Source: Microbotryomycetes sp. JL201 (lineage: Eukaryota > Basidiomycota > Microbotryomycetes). From it: DNA of 64,000 nucleotides. The translations under genes and the position numbers were made by a program. Each line of letters starts with the position of its first letter. Position 1 is the stretch's first letter. The notes beneath the pieces were generated by a model that had not been told where the DNA came from, did not search any database, and saw nothing but the letters and a program-made list of their open reading frames with translations. The stretch spans positions 102,687 through 166,686 of the forward strand of contig JAQYUZ010000038.1 of NCBI GenBank assembly GCA_033819885.1, read 5' to 3'. This document shows, one piece after another, positions 47,210 to 57,443 of this stretch.

Positions 47210-47627
47210 TGCGCAGGCACGAACGCCCTTCAGCTCGGACCACACCGACCCACATTCCACACGATGGCAAGCCTCGACGGGCAAACTGGATAAGTCTGGA
47301 ATTGTACTGATCTCTCTTACCGGATACTCTTGTCCGGACACTCAGGCTCGCGGCCTACAAAAGATTCAAGCACAGTGCGTCCGCTCGCGCGTATGCGCGT
47401 ATGACCTATGCTGACGCGTCCGACGCGGTCCTCCGATCTTTGCATCAGACAAAAGAATCAGGCCAAAGCAGGCAAGGGCAACACGAGCAACCTCAAATCG
47501 CGCGAGCAGGCCCTGAAAATCAAATGTCCAAAGGCACGTTTGCTCACGTCGAATCACGTTGCATGTTGGTGATTCATCGCAATCTTACTCGTTCTCAATG
47601 TTTCTTTGGGCCCAGTGCTTCACTCCC
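47210..47627. other. Intergenic upstream of the decarboxylase-like gene
   Basis: An open minus-strand frame with an ATG continues to about 47341 upstream of the assumed start (ISTIPDLSSLPVEACHRVEC), so the decarboxylase-like protein could be longer. Nothing else supported. Confidence 0.35.
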
Positions 47628-47779
47628 ATGGCCGACTACAAGGTGCGTCGGCGCTTTACGACTCGACCCAATTCTGCTAAATTGGTCTCTACTGGCAGAA
47701 CTTTACAGAGCACTTTGGAGCAAAACATCCGAAGGAGACAATCCCGACAGAAGAGCAGGCAAAAGCCTTCGCTATGTGA
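47628..47779 (+). CDS. Possible micro-protein of 31 residues, spliced
   Basis: ATG 47628 encodes MADYK, then a textbook small intron (GTGCGT donor at 47643, branch-like CTGCTAAAT, CAG ending 47698), then NFTEHFGAKHP and KETIPTEEQAKAFAM to TGA 47777-47779. The frame also extends upstream through MFLWAQCFTP, so the protein may be longer, possibly with an earlier exon (a CCCAG lies at 47611-47615). The sequence is soluble, charged and coding-like, but no family is recognised. It converges with the CmcJ/AsaB-like gene. Confidence 0.35.
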
Positions 47780-47880
47780 GCGCAGTGGCACACGTGTTGT
47801 AAACAAGACGGGTTATAAAGCAACGATACAACAAGATCGCATGGAGAGAAACAGGAGCGTGAAAGGCGAGGACGAGAGAT

Positions 47881-48911
47881 TCACTCGTGCAACACAACCA
47901 GTCGCACCTCGATGCTCTCGCGCGCCTTTTCGACCCAGTCTGGATCCGAGATAGGTTCTTCACCATACACATCGCATGCGACATGAGCAGCGTAAAAAGC
48001 CCTGTCTGACGGACACGAGTCGGCAGACCACGAATCGAAGCACTTGAGCAGCAAGCCCTCGTCCGCCATTTGATGCGAGATGTAGTGCCAGCGCTGTCCC
48101 ACATTATGTGAGATACCCAGACCGGTTCCATACACACTTGCAAAATGCATCGTGCTGTCGTCGATATCTAGTGAGCGGAAATCGCAGACGGCGAGTGGTG
48201 CGTTCGTCACTGGTCCAGACAACGGCCGCCACAGGTTGATAATCTGCACACGGCCATACTTGTCGAAAACATCGTCGCCGGCTGCCCTTTGGCAGATGAT
48301 TCGGGCGTACTCCTCATCTTGGTCTACGTGTGCCTGTCGAGCGGCCGCTTTTACAGACTTTGCTGGGGGCTTGCCTTCCTCCGGAACCAACTGCCGCGCT
48401 TCCTTCTCTTCCTTGACTGCGCTCGAAAGCGTGTTGGTGCTTTTTGCCAATAACCGAAAGGAACCACTGCCGCTCACCAACTTCAGAGTTGTTCCGGCGG
48501 ACAACTGAATTCCAGACGAGGATTCTCGACGCGCCGAGACGCTCGGTTAGCATTCTGCAAACGCATTCTAGTCAGATCTGTCGACACGTGCATCCTGTAC
48601 CTTCTGACTTGCTCTGTGATTTCTTCGAGGTAGGCATTGGTGCCTTCGACCGTCTCCAGCCCCTCTCCGAGATCGCACTTCGTTTCATGCAAGACGACGG
48701 CGAATCCCTTGTCATCGAGCTGTTCTGTTTCGGAAGGAAGGCCTCTCTCGATGTCTTTTCGCAAGTCGTAAATAGGAACATCGAGTTCCTCTGTCGGAGG
48801 AAGTCTACTCGGGTCAAACGTCAAGAACGACTCGACCGGCACTTGAAACTGCGAGCGGTGCTTCACAAAGTTGATGCGAGCTTTCAGCGGTGTCGACACA
48901 AGTGCTGGCAT
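47881..48911 (-). CDS. CmcJ/AsaB-like family oxidoreductase
   Basis: Resembles the fungal CmcJ-NvfI/AsaB family (often called hydroxylase/desaturase, 2OG-dioxygenase-like), frequent in secondary-metabolite clusters. The N-terminal exon from ATG 48911 has VPIYDLRKDIERGLPSETEQ, LDDKGFAVVLHETKCDLGEG and TNAYLEEITEQV. The long last exon carries YGRVQIINLWRPLSGPVTNA, PLAVCDFRSLDIDDS, GQRWHYISHQMADEGLLLKC and FDSWSADSCPSDRAFYAAHV, ending with the family's RESIEVRLVVLHE. The family hallmarks N-x-WRP, PLA-x-CD, RW-x-Y and E-x-LL-x-KCFDS are all present. Product unknown; it could modify a small molecule or be a diverged catabolic enzyme. It is divergent from the NCS1 permease, sharing a 692-bp upstream region. 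Confidence 0.75.
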
Positions 48912-49603
48912 GTTTGCTTTGCGAAGGCTTTCGAGGGAGCGAGACAGAAGCTTTCTCTCGCATAAAAAGTGCCTGGAGAAGGAGGGCTGCAGCTTCGGCT
49001 TGGCTGCGCGCGCAGCGACCGGCCCATTTGCACGGATCTGCGGATCGGACTACCATGTATCGGACGTGCTCTACAATGTACAGAAAGCTTATCGATCTAG
49101 ATCGAAGCCCGTGCATGGCAATTTTCACTGAAAAGTGCGGTTTCTCGAGCGTTTTCTCGGGCAGGAGACTTCTGAAAAGTTTGTGCTGATGGTCAGTGGA
49201 TTGACGTCCAGTCATGCTCGATGCCAACATCACTCGAAGCAGTCAGGCGACAGCAATTGACTTCTGTATCGCATCGGCTTGCACGGAAGGGGACCGTCGG
49301 GTGTCTGGGGACTCCACAGAAACGCGCTAAAAGCAGCGCCGAGCCTGCAACCGCGTGCGCGCCGATAGGGTTACAAGAAAATTGTCGGCCGCAAGATACA
49401 GAAGTTTTTCCGTCGGCATCCGACGACAGCCATTCGTACTCCGCCTTGCTTTCCTTTCTATCCTCATTATCCACCTAAGCGAACGCGCGCACTCGCGGTC
49501 GCTATCCCCCGCCACCGAACTTTTCCTTCTCGCGCGCCCGAATCCTCTCTAGCGCGTCTCGTAAAGGTCGACGATCATTGAGAAAAAGGCACTTGCAGCG
49601 AAT
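48912..49603. promoter_or_regulatory. Shared upstream region, CmcJ-like gene / NCS1 permease
   Basis: 692 bp between opposing start codons, suggesting possible co-regulation. Open frames on both strands carry no recognisable motif. No regulator site could be named with confidence. Confidence 0.4.
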
Positions 49604-51410
49604 ATGGGCCTCGTCCAGCGGTTGGCTTTGAAAGAAGACAACAGACACGCACGATCAGCCTGGCTGGATAATGACGACCTGCGACCCTGGCCAAGGGATA
49701 GACGGACTTGGGGATTTTGGTCATTTAATCTATTCTGGTTCGCTGCAGTCACCAATGTGAGTGCAAGCTGGGTCTGCCGCTTCCATTGCAACCGCAAACC
49801 TCCTGAAATCCGTTTGATGTTGACACCGTGTTTCGCTTGATTATAGGTGAGCAATTTCATGGGAGGTGCCTCGTTCTTGTCAATGGGTCTTGGACTGTGG
49901 GAGGGAGTCGGTTGCAGCACAGCAGGTCCGTCTTTTGCCATGCAAGTCCCCTCCAGAGGTCGTACTAACGTACGCGACCTCGCCCTCAGGTTTCGCCATC
50001 GTTGCGATTTTCATGGCGCTTAACGGCCGTGCCGGTTCAATGTGGCACATCAGCTTTCCTGTCCTCTCTCGGTCGAGCTTTGGTGTTTTCGGTGCGGGCT
50101 GGGCGACTTTCAACCGAGCGTGCATGTCTGTCGTTTGGTCCGGCGTCAACAGTGTGTCAGGCGGTCAATGTGTCTACGTCATGCTGCATGCTATTTTCCC
50201 TGGAATCGCGCGCATACCCAACAAACTCTCGCCAGACCTCGCCCTGACGTCGGCGTCCATGTTCTGCTTCTTCATCTTCGTCTTCCTGACGGCAGTCATG
50301 GTCACTTTGCCACTCAAGAAATGGTACTGGCTGACGTACACCAAATCTGCTGTCTTTGTCTTGTCCGCCGTCGGCATGATCGCCTTGTCTGTTACGCAAG
50401 CTGGCGGATCAGCCGGGCCCGCTGTCACTCAAGGTGGAACGGCTACTGGATCAACCCGACACTGGCTCTTGATTCGATTCGTTCTGACGTCCGCCGCTTC
50501 GTGCTCGACCTTTGCTTCCAACGCGTCCGACTGGCAAAGAAACGCCATCAAGCCGTCCGACCCGATTCTCGGCCAGATCTTGGGTTTCCCGTTGGCCAAC
50601 ATGGTCGTTTCAATCATTGGCTTGCTTGTAGCAAGCACGTCACAAGTCGTTACCGGCGAAATCATGTGGAACCCGCTTGAGTACCTCGATGCGATATTGA
50701 CCCAGTCCTACACGCCTTCGATCCGCGCCGGCGTCTTTTTCATATCTCTCGGTTTCACATACTCGCAACTATTCTCGAGCGCGATAGAGAATGCCTACCC
50801 ATTCGCGAACGACTTTTCTGCGCTCCTGCCTCGATTTTTCAACATCAGGAGGTCACTGTACCTGTGCCTCGTTCTGACGATCGCCATCAACCCATGGTAT
50901 CTGCTCGGTTCGGCCAGCATCTTCATCTCCGTCCTGGCATCGTATCAGATTTTCCTGTTCTCAATCATGGCCGTCCTGCTCGTCGACTATTACCTCATCG
51001 CCAAAGGCCTCTTTCACGTCGAAGACTTGTACACGACGTCGAGACAGGGAACCTATTGGTACACGTATGGAGTCAACTTTCGTGCATTTGCCGCCTACCT
51101 TGTTGGTGTGGCCGTCAATTTTTACGGTTTCCTTGGCAATGTTGGCGCGATTGACGTCGGTGTCGCCACGACTCGATCATACTACTTTGCTATCTTCACA
51201 ACAACGACGGCGGCAGGCTTGACATACTTTGCGCTTTCCAAAATATGGCCCGTGAGACATTACAACGTCAAATGGTCGGAACCGGTTTCATGGGAGCCCG
51301 AAGACGGTCAACCGAGCGTGGTCAAGTACGATTCCGAAGCGGGTTCGACGACAGACGAAGATGCAAAGGAGAAGGATTTTGCCACTGCCTTCGCTCAGCC
51401 AGTCGTCTGA
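49604..51410 (+). CDS. NCS1 family nucleobase/allantoin-type permease
   Basis: Twelve-TM proton symporter of the NCS1 family, Fur-type branch (uracil, uridine, allantoin, thiamine relatives); substrate not assignable by eye. ATG 49604, MGLVQRLALKEDNRHARSAW, then the Fur signature LDNDDLRPWPRDRRTWGFWS and FNLFWFAAVTN. Exon 2 begins VSNFMGGASFLSMGLGLWEG, exon 3 GFAIVAIFMALNGRAGSMWH with ISFPVLSRSSFGVFGAGWAT (TM3 region). Later ASNASDWQRNAIKPSDPILG, NPWYLLGSASIFISVLASYQ and VLLVDYYLIAKGLFHVEDLY are all family landmarks. The tail is acidic (SEAGSTTDEDAKEKDF). Two small introns near the N terminus; the remaining ~1.4 kb is one exon. Confidence 0.9.
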
Positions 51411-51845
51411 TGACGAATGCTGTTGCTGCGACGGATCTTGTGCTTCTGTCAGATTGGGTAGAGGATTTCTTTTGGGTATAGAAGCGTTTCTTGAGTGTTG
51501 CATTCAATAGAATGATTTTCGCATTCGCGTGGGACATGTCGAAAGACAGTTTTCTGTCGCGAGCTGACCATGAGCAAGCTACGTAACATTCGTCCTCATT
51601 CGTGAGACCGGAGCATACGGTGTTCACCGGTACAGGACATTCTGCAATGTAACACGACGGTCGCGCGACTAGCACACGACAAAATTACTGGGAGACTCAA
51701 GAGGGCAATCGTACCACGGGACGCGGTCCAGTTATTAGGCTTCCAGGATGACTACGTCAGACACAGCGTCCTCATTATCGTCATCCTGGCGTGGCGCTCA
51801 AAGTTAACACAGTGAGTGCACGAGTTGTGTCCGACGAGTTCGATA
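51411..51845. other. Intergenic downstream of the NCS1 permease
   Basis: 435 bp with no credible coding frame, repeat or RNA gene seen. Confidence 0.4.
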
Positions 51846-52096
51846 ATGACAGAAACGGCAGCATATCTCGAATTTGCCAAGGGACAGACCCGGCTGTCGT
51901 TCGGTGTCAAGGTTGACACAAACCTTGACAGACTCGAGGAGGCGCTGTCGCTTGCGGCGGAGGGGACGCGCTAGGATAGCTTGAAGGGTCGCACGTCGAC
52001 AAGATCGTGTCCGCCTTCACAAAGGGAACGCTCTCAAGTGCAAAAGGCAAGGTGCAAGAGTTGGCCGAAGAAAGTCTCGGCCGTTGCAAAGCTTGA
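51846..52096 (+). CDS. Possible small hypothetical protein
   Basis: ATG 51846 opens MTETAAYLEFAKGQTRLSFG and later LDRLEEALSLAAEG before a TAG at about 51973. In another frame a coding-like stretch LEGSHVDKIVSAFTKGTLSS then AKGKVQELAEESLGRCKA ends at TGA 52094-52096. A GGATAG acceptor just before LEGSHVD would join the two, but the donor is ambiguous (GTGTCA or GTCGCT). Both halves look helical. Not recognised. Confidence 0.3.
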
Positions 52097-52663
52097 TGTC
52101 TCGAGCAACTCCTGCCACGCGCATGGATCGTCGCGGGTCGTTGCGACGCGACTTGTCTCGTCGGCAACGCATGTCGGAGCGTCTTGCCTCGGCAACTAAA
52201 CCGACCCTGGAGCCCAAGGTGAGTGCTGATACCGTTCAGCGAGCCAAAAAAAAAGCAAACAAGCGACCTGTCGCAGTTGGCCGACTTGTCACAGCGAGAG
52301 GTCGAATACGAGGTGGTCGCAGTCTTTGCACACGACGGCGTCGCAGGCCAACTTCGTCGTCTAATTTTCTTGAAGTGTGTAGCCACAACGACTGAAGCAG
52401 TCCATCATGAATATATTGTTCCTCTTTCCAGTTTGCCCTGCATGTGATACCATAACCAGCTCTTCGGCCCACGTCACGTGATCTAGCAGTCGACACAGAG
52501 GATAATGTGAGAGAGTCATTGCATGTGTGGGCTACGAATGGACCTGAAGATCACGCCAAACGCACCGAGGAGTTGTGTTAACTTGGCGAGCTGTTTCCGC
52601 GGCGGGCATTTGATCGAGCCCGTCGATCCGGGCATCGCCATCTTCTTCGCTATCTGAAGAACC
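52097..52663. other. Intergenic upstream of HAP2
   Basis: 567 bp. A basic plus-strand frame (MDRRGSLRRDLSRRQRMSER) followed by a GTGAGT donor at about 52219 could belong to another small gene but shows no family resemblance. Otherwise presumed HAP2 promoter. Confidence 0.35.
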
Positions 52664-53771
52664 ATGGACGCATCGTCCATGTTCTTTACGCCGTCTTTTC
52701 CCGTGCCACAGCCTCCTCCGGCGTCGACAATGGAAATGGGGATGTTGCCGGATCCGAGCAGCGGCGGCGACCGAGAATCTGCTGCCATCGACAGCTACGC
52801 ACCTACGAGGGCGCACAATGGGCTATATGTACCGAGTCGTCAGACTCTACTGAACGGCGTATACAGCTTGTACGACGATGCCGAAGCAAATGGGCACGAG
52901 CTCGAACAAAGCGACGAAGACGGTGACGAGCGCGACGGAGAGGGACGACATGATTTCGGTCAGGAGCGAAATCCTCATAACAGAAACGAGCAGGGCGTCC
53001 TCGAGTCGACTAGGCGGACGAGCAGCAGGACCAGACGGCCTACGCAGCGGTTGCTGCACAGCGATTACATTCAAGGATACGACCAAATCTCAGAAGACGC
53101 TCAAGGTACTGGTCAGCACTCCGTCGACTCGCCACATGACGATCCACGTTCTCAGTTGTCGTCAGCCCGGATTTCTCGAGCCGGCACTGTAAGCTTTGCC
53201 GAGCCCGAAGACCAAGACCAATCGGGCGACGAAGACGACGTCGATGATGACGACGACGGACGTCACAATTTGAAACACGGCAATGGCTATGGATATGGCT
53301 CTAGTGGTACCTTCGAGGCTGAACAGGAGCAAGAGATGGAAGAGCAAGAGTTTGACCAAGATCAATCAGAAGAGCAACCGCTGTACGTCAACGCCAAGCA
53401 GTACCATCGCATACTCAAACGACGTCAAGCGCGTGCTCGTCTTGAAGAAATGGGCAGACTCAGTCGAGAGCGCAAGGTCAGTCGACTCTGCACTCTCTCC
53501 GCCTCCGACTGCTCGCGGTGTACAGTTTCTGATCTGTCTCTGCCTAATTCAGCCATACTTGCACGAGTCGCGTCACAAACATGCAATGCGTCGGCCCCGT
53601 GGTCCTGGTGGCAGATTCTTGACCGCCGACGAACGTCGCATCCTCGAAGCAGGAGGCACGATCCCGGGCGTCGAGAACTGGACAAACGCACTTGGTGAAA
53701 CAACAGAGCAGATCAATGCGCGCATTCAAGCCAAGCTGCAGCTAGAACGAGATCAAGCATTGTCCGGTTAA
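52664..53771 (+). CDS. HAP2: CCAAT-binding factor subunit A (Hap2/NF-YA)
   Basis: DNA-sequence-recognising subunit of the HAP/NF-Y complex, which activates respiratory and many other genes in fungi. ATG 52664 (MDASSMFFTPSFPVPQPPPA). A ~220-residue acidic, Gln/Asp/Glu-rich N terminus precedes the conserved core. Subunit-interaction helix: EEQPLYVNAKQYHRILKRRQ, then ARARLEEMGRLSRERK, a GTCAGT intron at 53476, and the DNA-contact segment PYLHESRHKHAMRRPRGPGG with RFLTADE. All key residues of the A1 and A2 helices are intact. The tail EQINARIQAKLQLERDQALS ends at TAA 53769-53771. It converges with UGD1 across 186 bp. Confidence 0.95.
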
Positions 53772-53957
53772 CACCATCTCACGTGGACGGTAACACGTTG
53801 TACTCTCCTTGTTGTTGTCACAAACCGAAAAAGCAAGAACGACAAAGAATAGATTGCAAGGACCAATTCTAAGCAGAACGCGTGCGGCAGTCAGTGCAAC
53901 GACCGGCCGTCTACGCCGACTCTATCTCAAAGCGAAAACACACTACGATACCCGTAT

Positions 53958-56000
53958 CTATTGATGCTCGTCGCCACGTCCGATTGTAAACACTTTGAAG
54001 CCAATCTTTTCAAGGTCCTTGAACGGCAGGATGCCACGTCCATCAAACACGAAAGCAGGTTTGGCCATGCTGTCGTAAATTTTTTGCCAGTCGAGCGTTT
54101 TAAACTCGTCCCATTCTGTCGCAACGACGATACCTTCGGCACCTAGGGCAGCTTCCATGGCTGATTCGCAAATGGTCACTTGATTTTTGACTATCAACAT
54201 GAGCGAGGCATAGACACCTTGTCAGCGGTTTCCTTGCTACAGCTCCGCCGACGGGTACGCACCCTGGGCTTCGCCATCTTGAACTCCAGGCACGGTCAGG
54301 TCCAGCCAGATTTGCTTTTCTGGCACTTTTGGGTCGTAAATTCTCACGTTCGCACTCTCGTCCAAAAAGTGTCGGCAGACGGTCGCGGCCGGACTTTCTC
54401 GGGTGTCGCCAGTGTCTTTCTTGAACGCAAACCCAAGCACGGCAATTTTCTTGCCCGTGATTGTGTTGAACAAGGACGTGACAACCTTCTGTGAGAACCT
54501 TCGCTTTTGGTACTCGTTCATCGTGTGCACTTGGTTCCAGTACTCTGCCACCTCGGGCAGGTGCAAGGATTGTGACAGGTAAACCAAGTTGAGAATGTCC
54601 TGATAGAGTTGTTCACTAGGTCAACAAAGAGCGACAATGAGTGGAAGACAAGCTACCTGCTCGCACCTTTTGGAAGCACGAGCCGCCAAACCCGACGGAA
54701 GCCTTCAAGAATTTGGGACCAATGCGCGAGTCGCGACCAACGGCGTACGCGACCTCGTCGACATTTGCGCCGGTAGCTTCACAAATGGCGGACAAAGCGT
54801 TGATCGAAGAAATACGCTGAGCAAGCAAGGCGTTGGCAGCCTGAAAATTTTTGTCAGCAACAGTAGAACCTGGCGATTTTGCCCATGACGCACCAGCTTT
54901 GACAATTCGGACGACCACAGTCCAGTTGTAATGCACCGTTCCCTGGGAACCCAGTTTGCGTAGACTTCAACGAGCGCCGCCTGCGCCGCTTGGCCCTCTG
55001 GAGTGCCCAGCGCGCCAATCAAGACGCGGTCTGGGTTCGACAAGTCGTTGATGGCGGTGCCCTCGGCCAAGAACTCGGGATTGGACAAGATGTCGAAGCG
55101 GCAGCCTGGTCGAGAGTTGGCTTCAAGGATAGTGCGCATTGATGAAGCCGTTCGCGATGGTACGGTCGACTTTTCAACGACGATCTTGGACGACGTGGCT
55201 ACGGACGCGATGCGACGAGTGCAGAGCTCAATGTAGCTGCAATTTTAAGCATTCTTTCGAGTCAGTGCTGGCTTCTCGGGTTGCGTAATTGGTTCACATC
55301 AACTGACAAGAGGTCGGCGGCGTATCCTGCGCCAATGCCCGACTTCTTCGTCGGCGTGTTTACGCTGACAAAGATCAAGTCGGCCTCGATGATGGCTTTG
55401 TCGATCTCTGTCGAAAAGAACAAATTCTTTCCCCTGCATTTCTTGACAATTTCTTCGAGCCCGGGCTCGTAGATGGGCAGGGTATCCGAGTTCCACGCCT
55501 CGATGCGTGCCGCGTTGACATCGACGATTGTGACTTGGATGTGGGGGCATTTGAGTGCAATCATCGAGCAAGCTGTACGTTGTCCGGCTTTCGTCAGCGC
55601 CACATAACTTTTGTCCAAAAGTGCTAATTGTTGGCCCTGTCGGCACCGGTCGGAATTGCCGAAAAGTGATCATCTCCAGATTTTGAGACGATCGGCAAAG
55701 CTGATTTGGCAAAATAAGCATGCAACTGTGCCTGCCGCCATGTGTCTGGAGTGCTGGCAACAGGTCGCTCAAAGCGGCCAGAGCGGGAAGTTTGGTGGGA
55801 AGCAATGGCTGCCCGTGCAGCGAACAGCGTCGGCAAAGCCAAGCCGCGTCGCCGTCAGAGTAGCCTATATGACGTTGAGAACTTACTAGGTCCGCCGACA
55901 TATCCTGCGCCAATGCAAGCGATCTTGCGCACCTTCTGCAATGCGCGCCCGAACAATGCAAGCAGTCGGTCAGTGCCTGCACGCGATAGGATAGCAGCAT
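53958..56000 (-). CDS. UGD1: UDP-glucose 6-dehydrogenase
   Basis: Oxidises UDP-glucose to UDP-glucuronate with two NAD+, feeding capsule, cell-wall glucuronate and UDP-xylose synthesis in basidiomycetes. NAD motif [15 protein letters not shown] (GTAAGT intron) joined to [20 protein letters not shown]; then [60 protein letters not shown] and [20 protein letters not shown] contains the catalytic cysteine. The C-terminal domain has [20 protein letters not shown] and AYPSAEL; the last exon ends [20 protein letters not shown] and [11 protein letters not shown] at 53958. About eight introns. The first exon is a guess: ATG 56000, MLLSYR, 18 nt, joined through a ~47-nt intron to KVRKIACIG. Confidence 0.92.
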
Positions 56001-56506
56001 GACGCGTTTTGGATTGAGCAGATGAAGCGTATGCAGTGAGATTGCGATCGCAAACGCAATCGCGTCGATTGGGCTTGATGGGACACCACCACGTTGGATC
56101 CGCGCTAAGGCCCTCCTACATGCACACATGCACACGGCAGCAAACTGGCGCGCTCAGCTCACCACAGGCTCAATTGTGGTCGACGACGACATTTTCGGCG
56201 GCGAGTGAATTGACGAAGGGCAAGCGTTTGAAAGGCGTTTTGGACGGGACGACGAGACGAGCGAATGCGCGAGGGGCCCGAGCGCTTGCGCCGCAGCCTT
56301 CACGACTGCGCGCGCTCTGCCTGAGCCCGTCCGAACCAGTTTTACCATCTTTGCCGCACGCATTCGCCCTCGTCTCGCGACGGACGCCCGTCTTTCACAC
56401 AGCTTAGAATAAAGCTCAGCTCGCTCGTCGTCGACATCGCCGCCGCCGCCGCCGTCGTCGACGTCTTGCGCGCACAGGTTCAAGTCGATTGTTGCGGCAC
56501 TCAACG
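56001..56506. promoter_or_regulatory. Bidirectional upstream region UGD1 / LSM8
   Basis: 506 bp between the two opposing genes. The LSM8 side, just upstream of 56507, must hold its transcription start and the non-coding part of exon 1. CGTCGTCGACG and CCGCCGCCGCCG stretches lie near 56424-56465. No coding frame is supported. Confidence 0.45.
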
Positions 56507-57136
56507 AGTGAGCGAGCGCATGCAGGCTCGGAGCAGTGACAGGTGATCGCCTACAGTGCTGACACACCTCCACCGCCCTACACAGTGAGCGCACTAGCAT
56601 CCTACGTCGACAGTGAGTAGCCTGGCATCACTCGCGCGCACGAGCAATCATGCTTCGAGCATACGGCTGATAACGGCTCTCTTGCTGCCACCTTGAATCA
56701 GAGCGAGTGCTCGTGATTACCCAAGACGGCAGGACAATTGTCGTCAGTCACTTCTCTGGCGCTGTCTGTTTGCGGCGCACACCACCAACCATGACCGCTG
56801 ACAGCCAAACGCTCAATGTACATCTTGCAATGCAGGGCGAACTGAAAGGCTTTGATCAAACAACAAACGTCATCCTGTCAGGCAGCACTGAACGCGTCTA
56901 CTCTATGGACGAAGGCGTCGAAGAGGTCGACCTAGGCTTGTACCTCGTCAGAGGAGACAACATTGTACGTCACACCTCGTCGACATTCTCTTCGTTTTGG
57001 ACCGAGTCTGATGCAGGGGGCTTCTTTGCTCTCTTGGGTAACGCAGACATTGATCGGCCAACTCGACGTCGAGGAGGACCAACGGCAAGACCTGTCACAG
57101 ATCAGGGCAGATCCCATGGGCGAAATTGTCCATTAG
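56507..57136 (+). CDS. LSM8: U6 snRNA-associated Sm-like protein LSm8
   Basis: Defines the nuclear Lsm2-8 ring that binds the U6 snRNA 3' end. The protein reads MSALASYVDKRVLVITQDGR, TIV, then GELKGFDQTTNVILSGSTER, VYSMDEGVEEVDLGLYLVRG DNI and TLIGQLDVEED, a full-length LSM8 with both Sm motifs. No ATG precedes SALASYVD in the genomic sequence; the codon there is GTG. A CACAG acceptor at 56581-56585 and a GTGAGC donor at 56508 instead join A (56507) to TG (56586), creating ATG across the splice. Further introns start at 56613 (GTGAGT), about 56743 (GTCAGT) and after DNI (GTACGT). Stop TAG 57134-57136. Confidence 0.88.
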
Positions 57137-57443
57137 ACCGAGACATCCTAGATGGATTGCTGACCAGGAGAGACGTGACAAGCCGAGGATGGATATTCAG
57201 AATAGCGATTTCGGTGGCACGAGCTAGACGATACAGGATAGCAAGGTTTGCGACGCAAGCAGCACGGTCACGCTCACAGTTGGCGGATCCTGCTCTGCTG
57301 ACATTGCTGCCGCGAATGTACTTGATACCTGAACAAATCCAGTTGTATTTCTTGCTGTAAAAACAAACCAAAGCTCACAACATAGAGATTCCAAGATGTA
57401 GAATACCGAGTCGACTCCTTCAGAGGCACAGACGTACTCGCTT
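57137..57443. other. Intergenic, convergent LSM8 / VPS16
   Basis: 307 bp between converging stop codons; no coding frame or repeat supported. Holds the two 3' UTRs. Confidence 0.45.

Noticed and set aside
47023-47220. Short minus ORF ending LRGILRAKVGYF in the decarboxylase-like 5' region
   Set aside because: It is a frame-shadow of the PPPWHLTGQGWIF exon, which has family similarity.
51907-52386. Minus-strand 159-codon ORF
   Set aside because: Starts with a clear shadow composition (Cys/Arg/Ser-rich) opposite a more plausible plus-strand signal; no domain.
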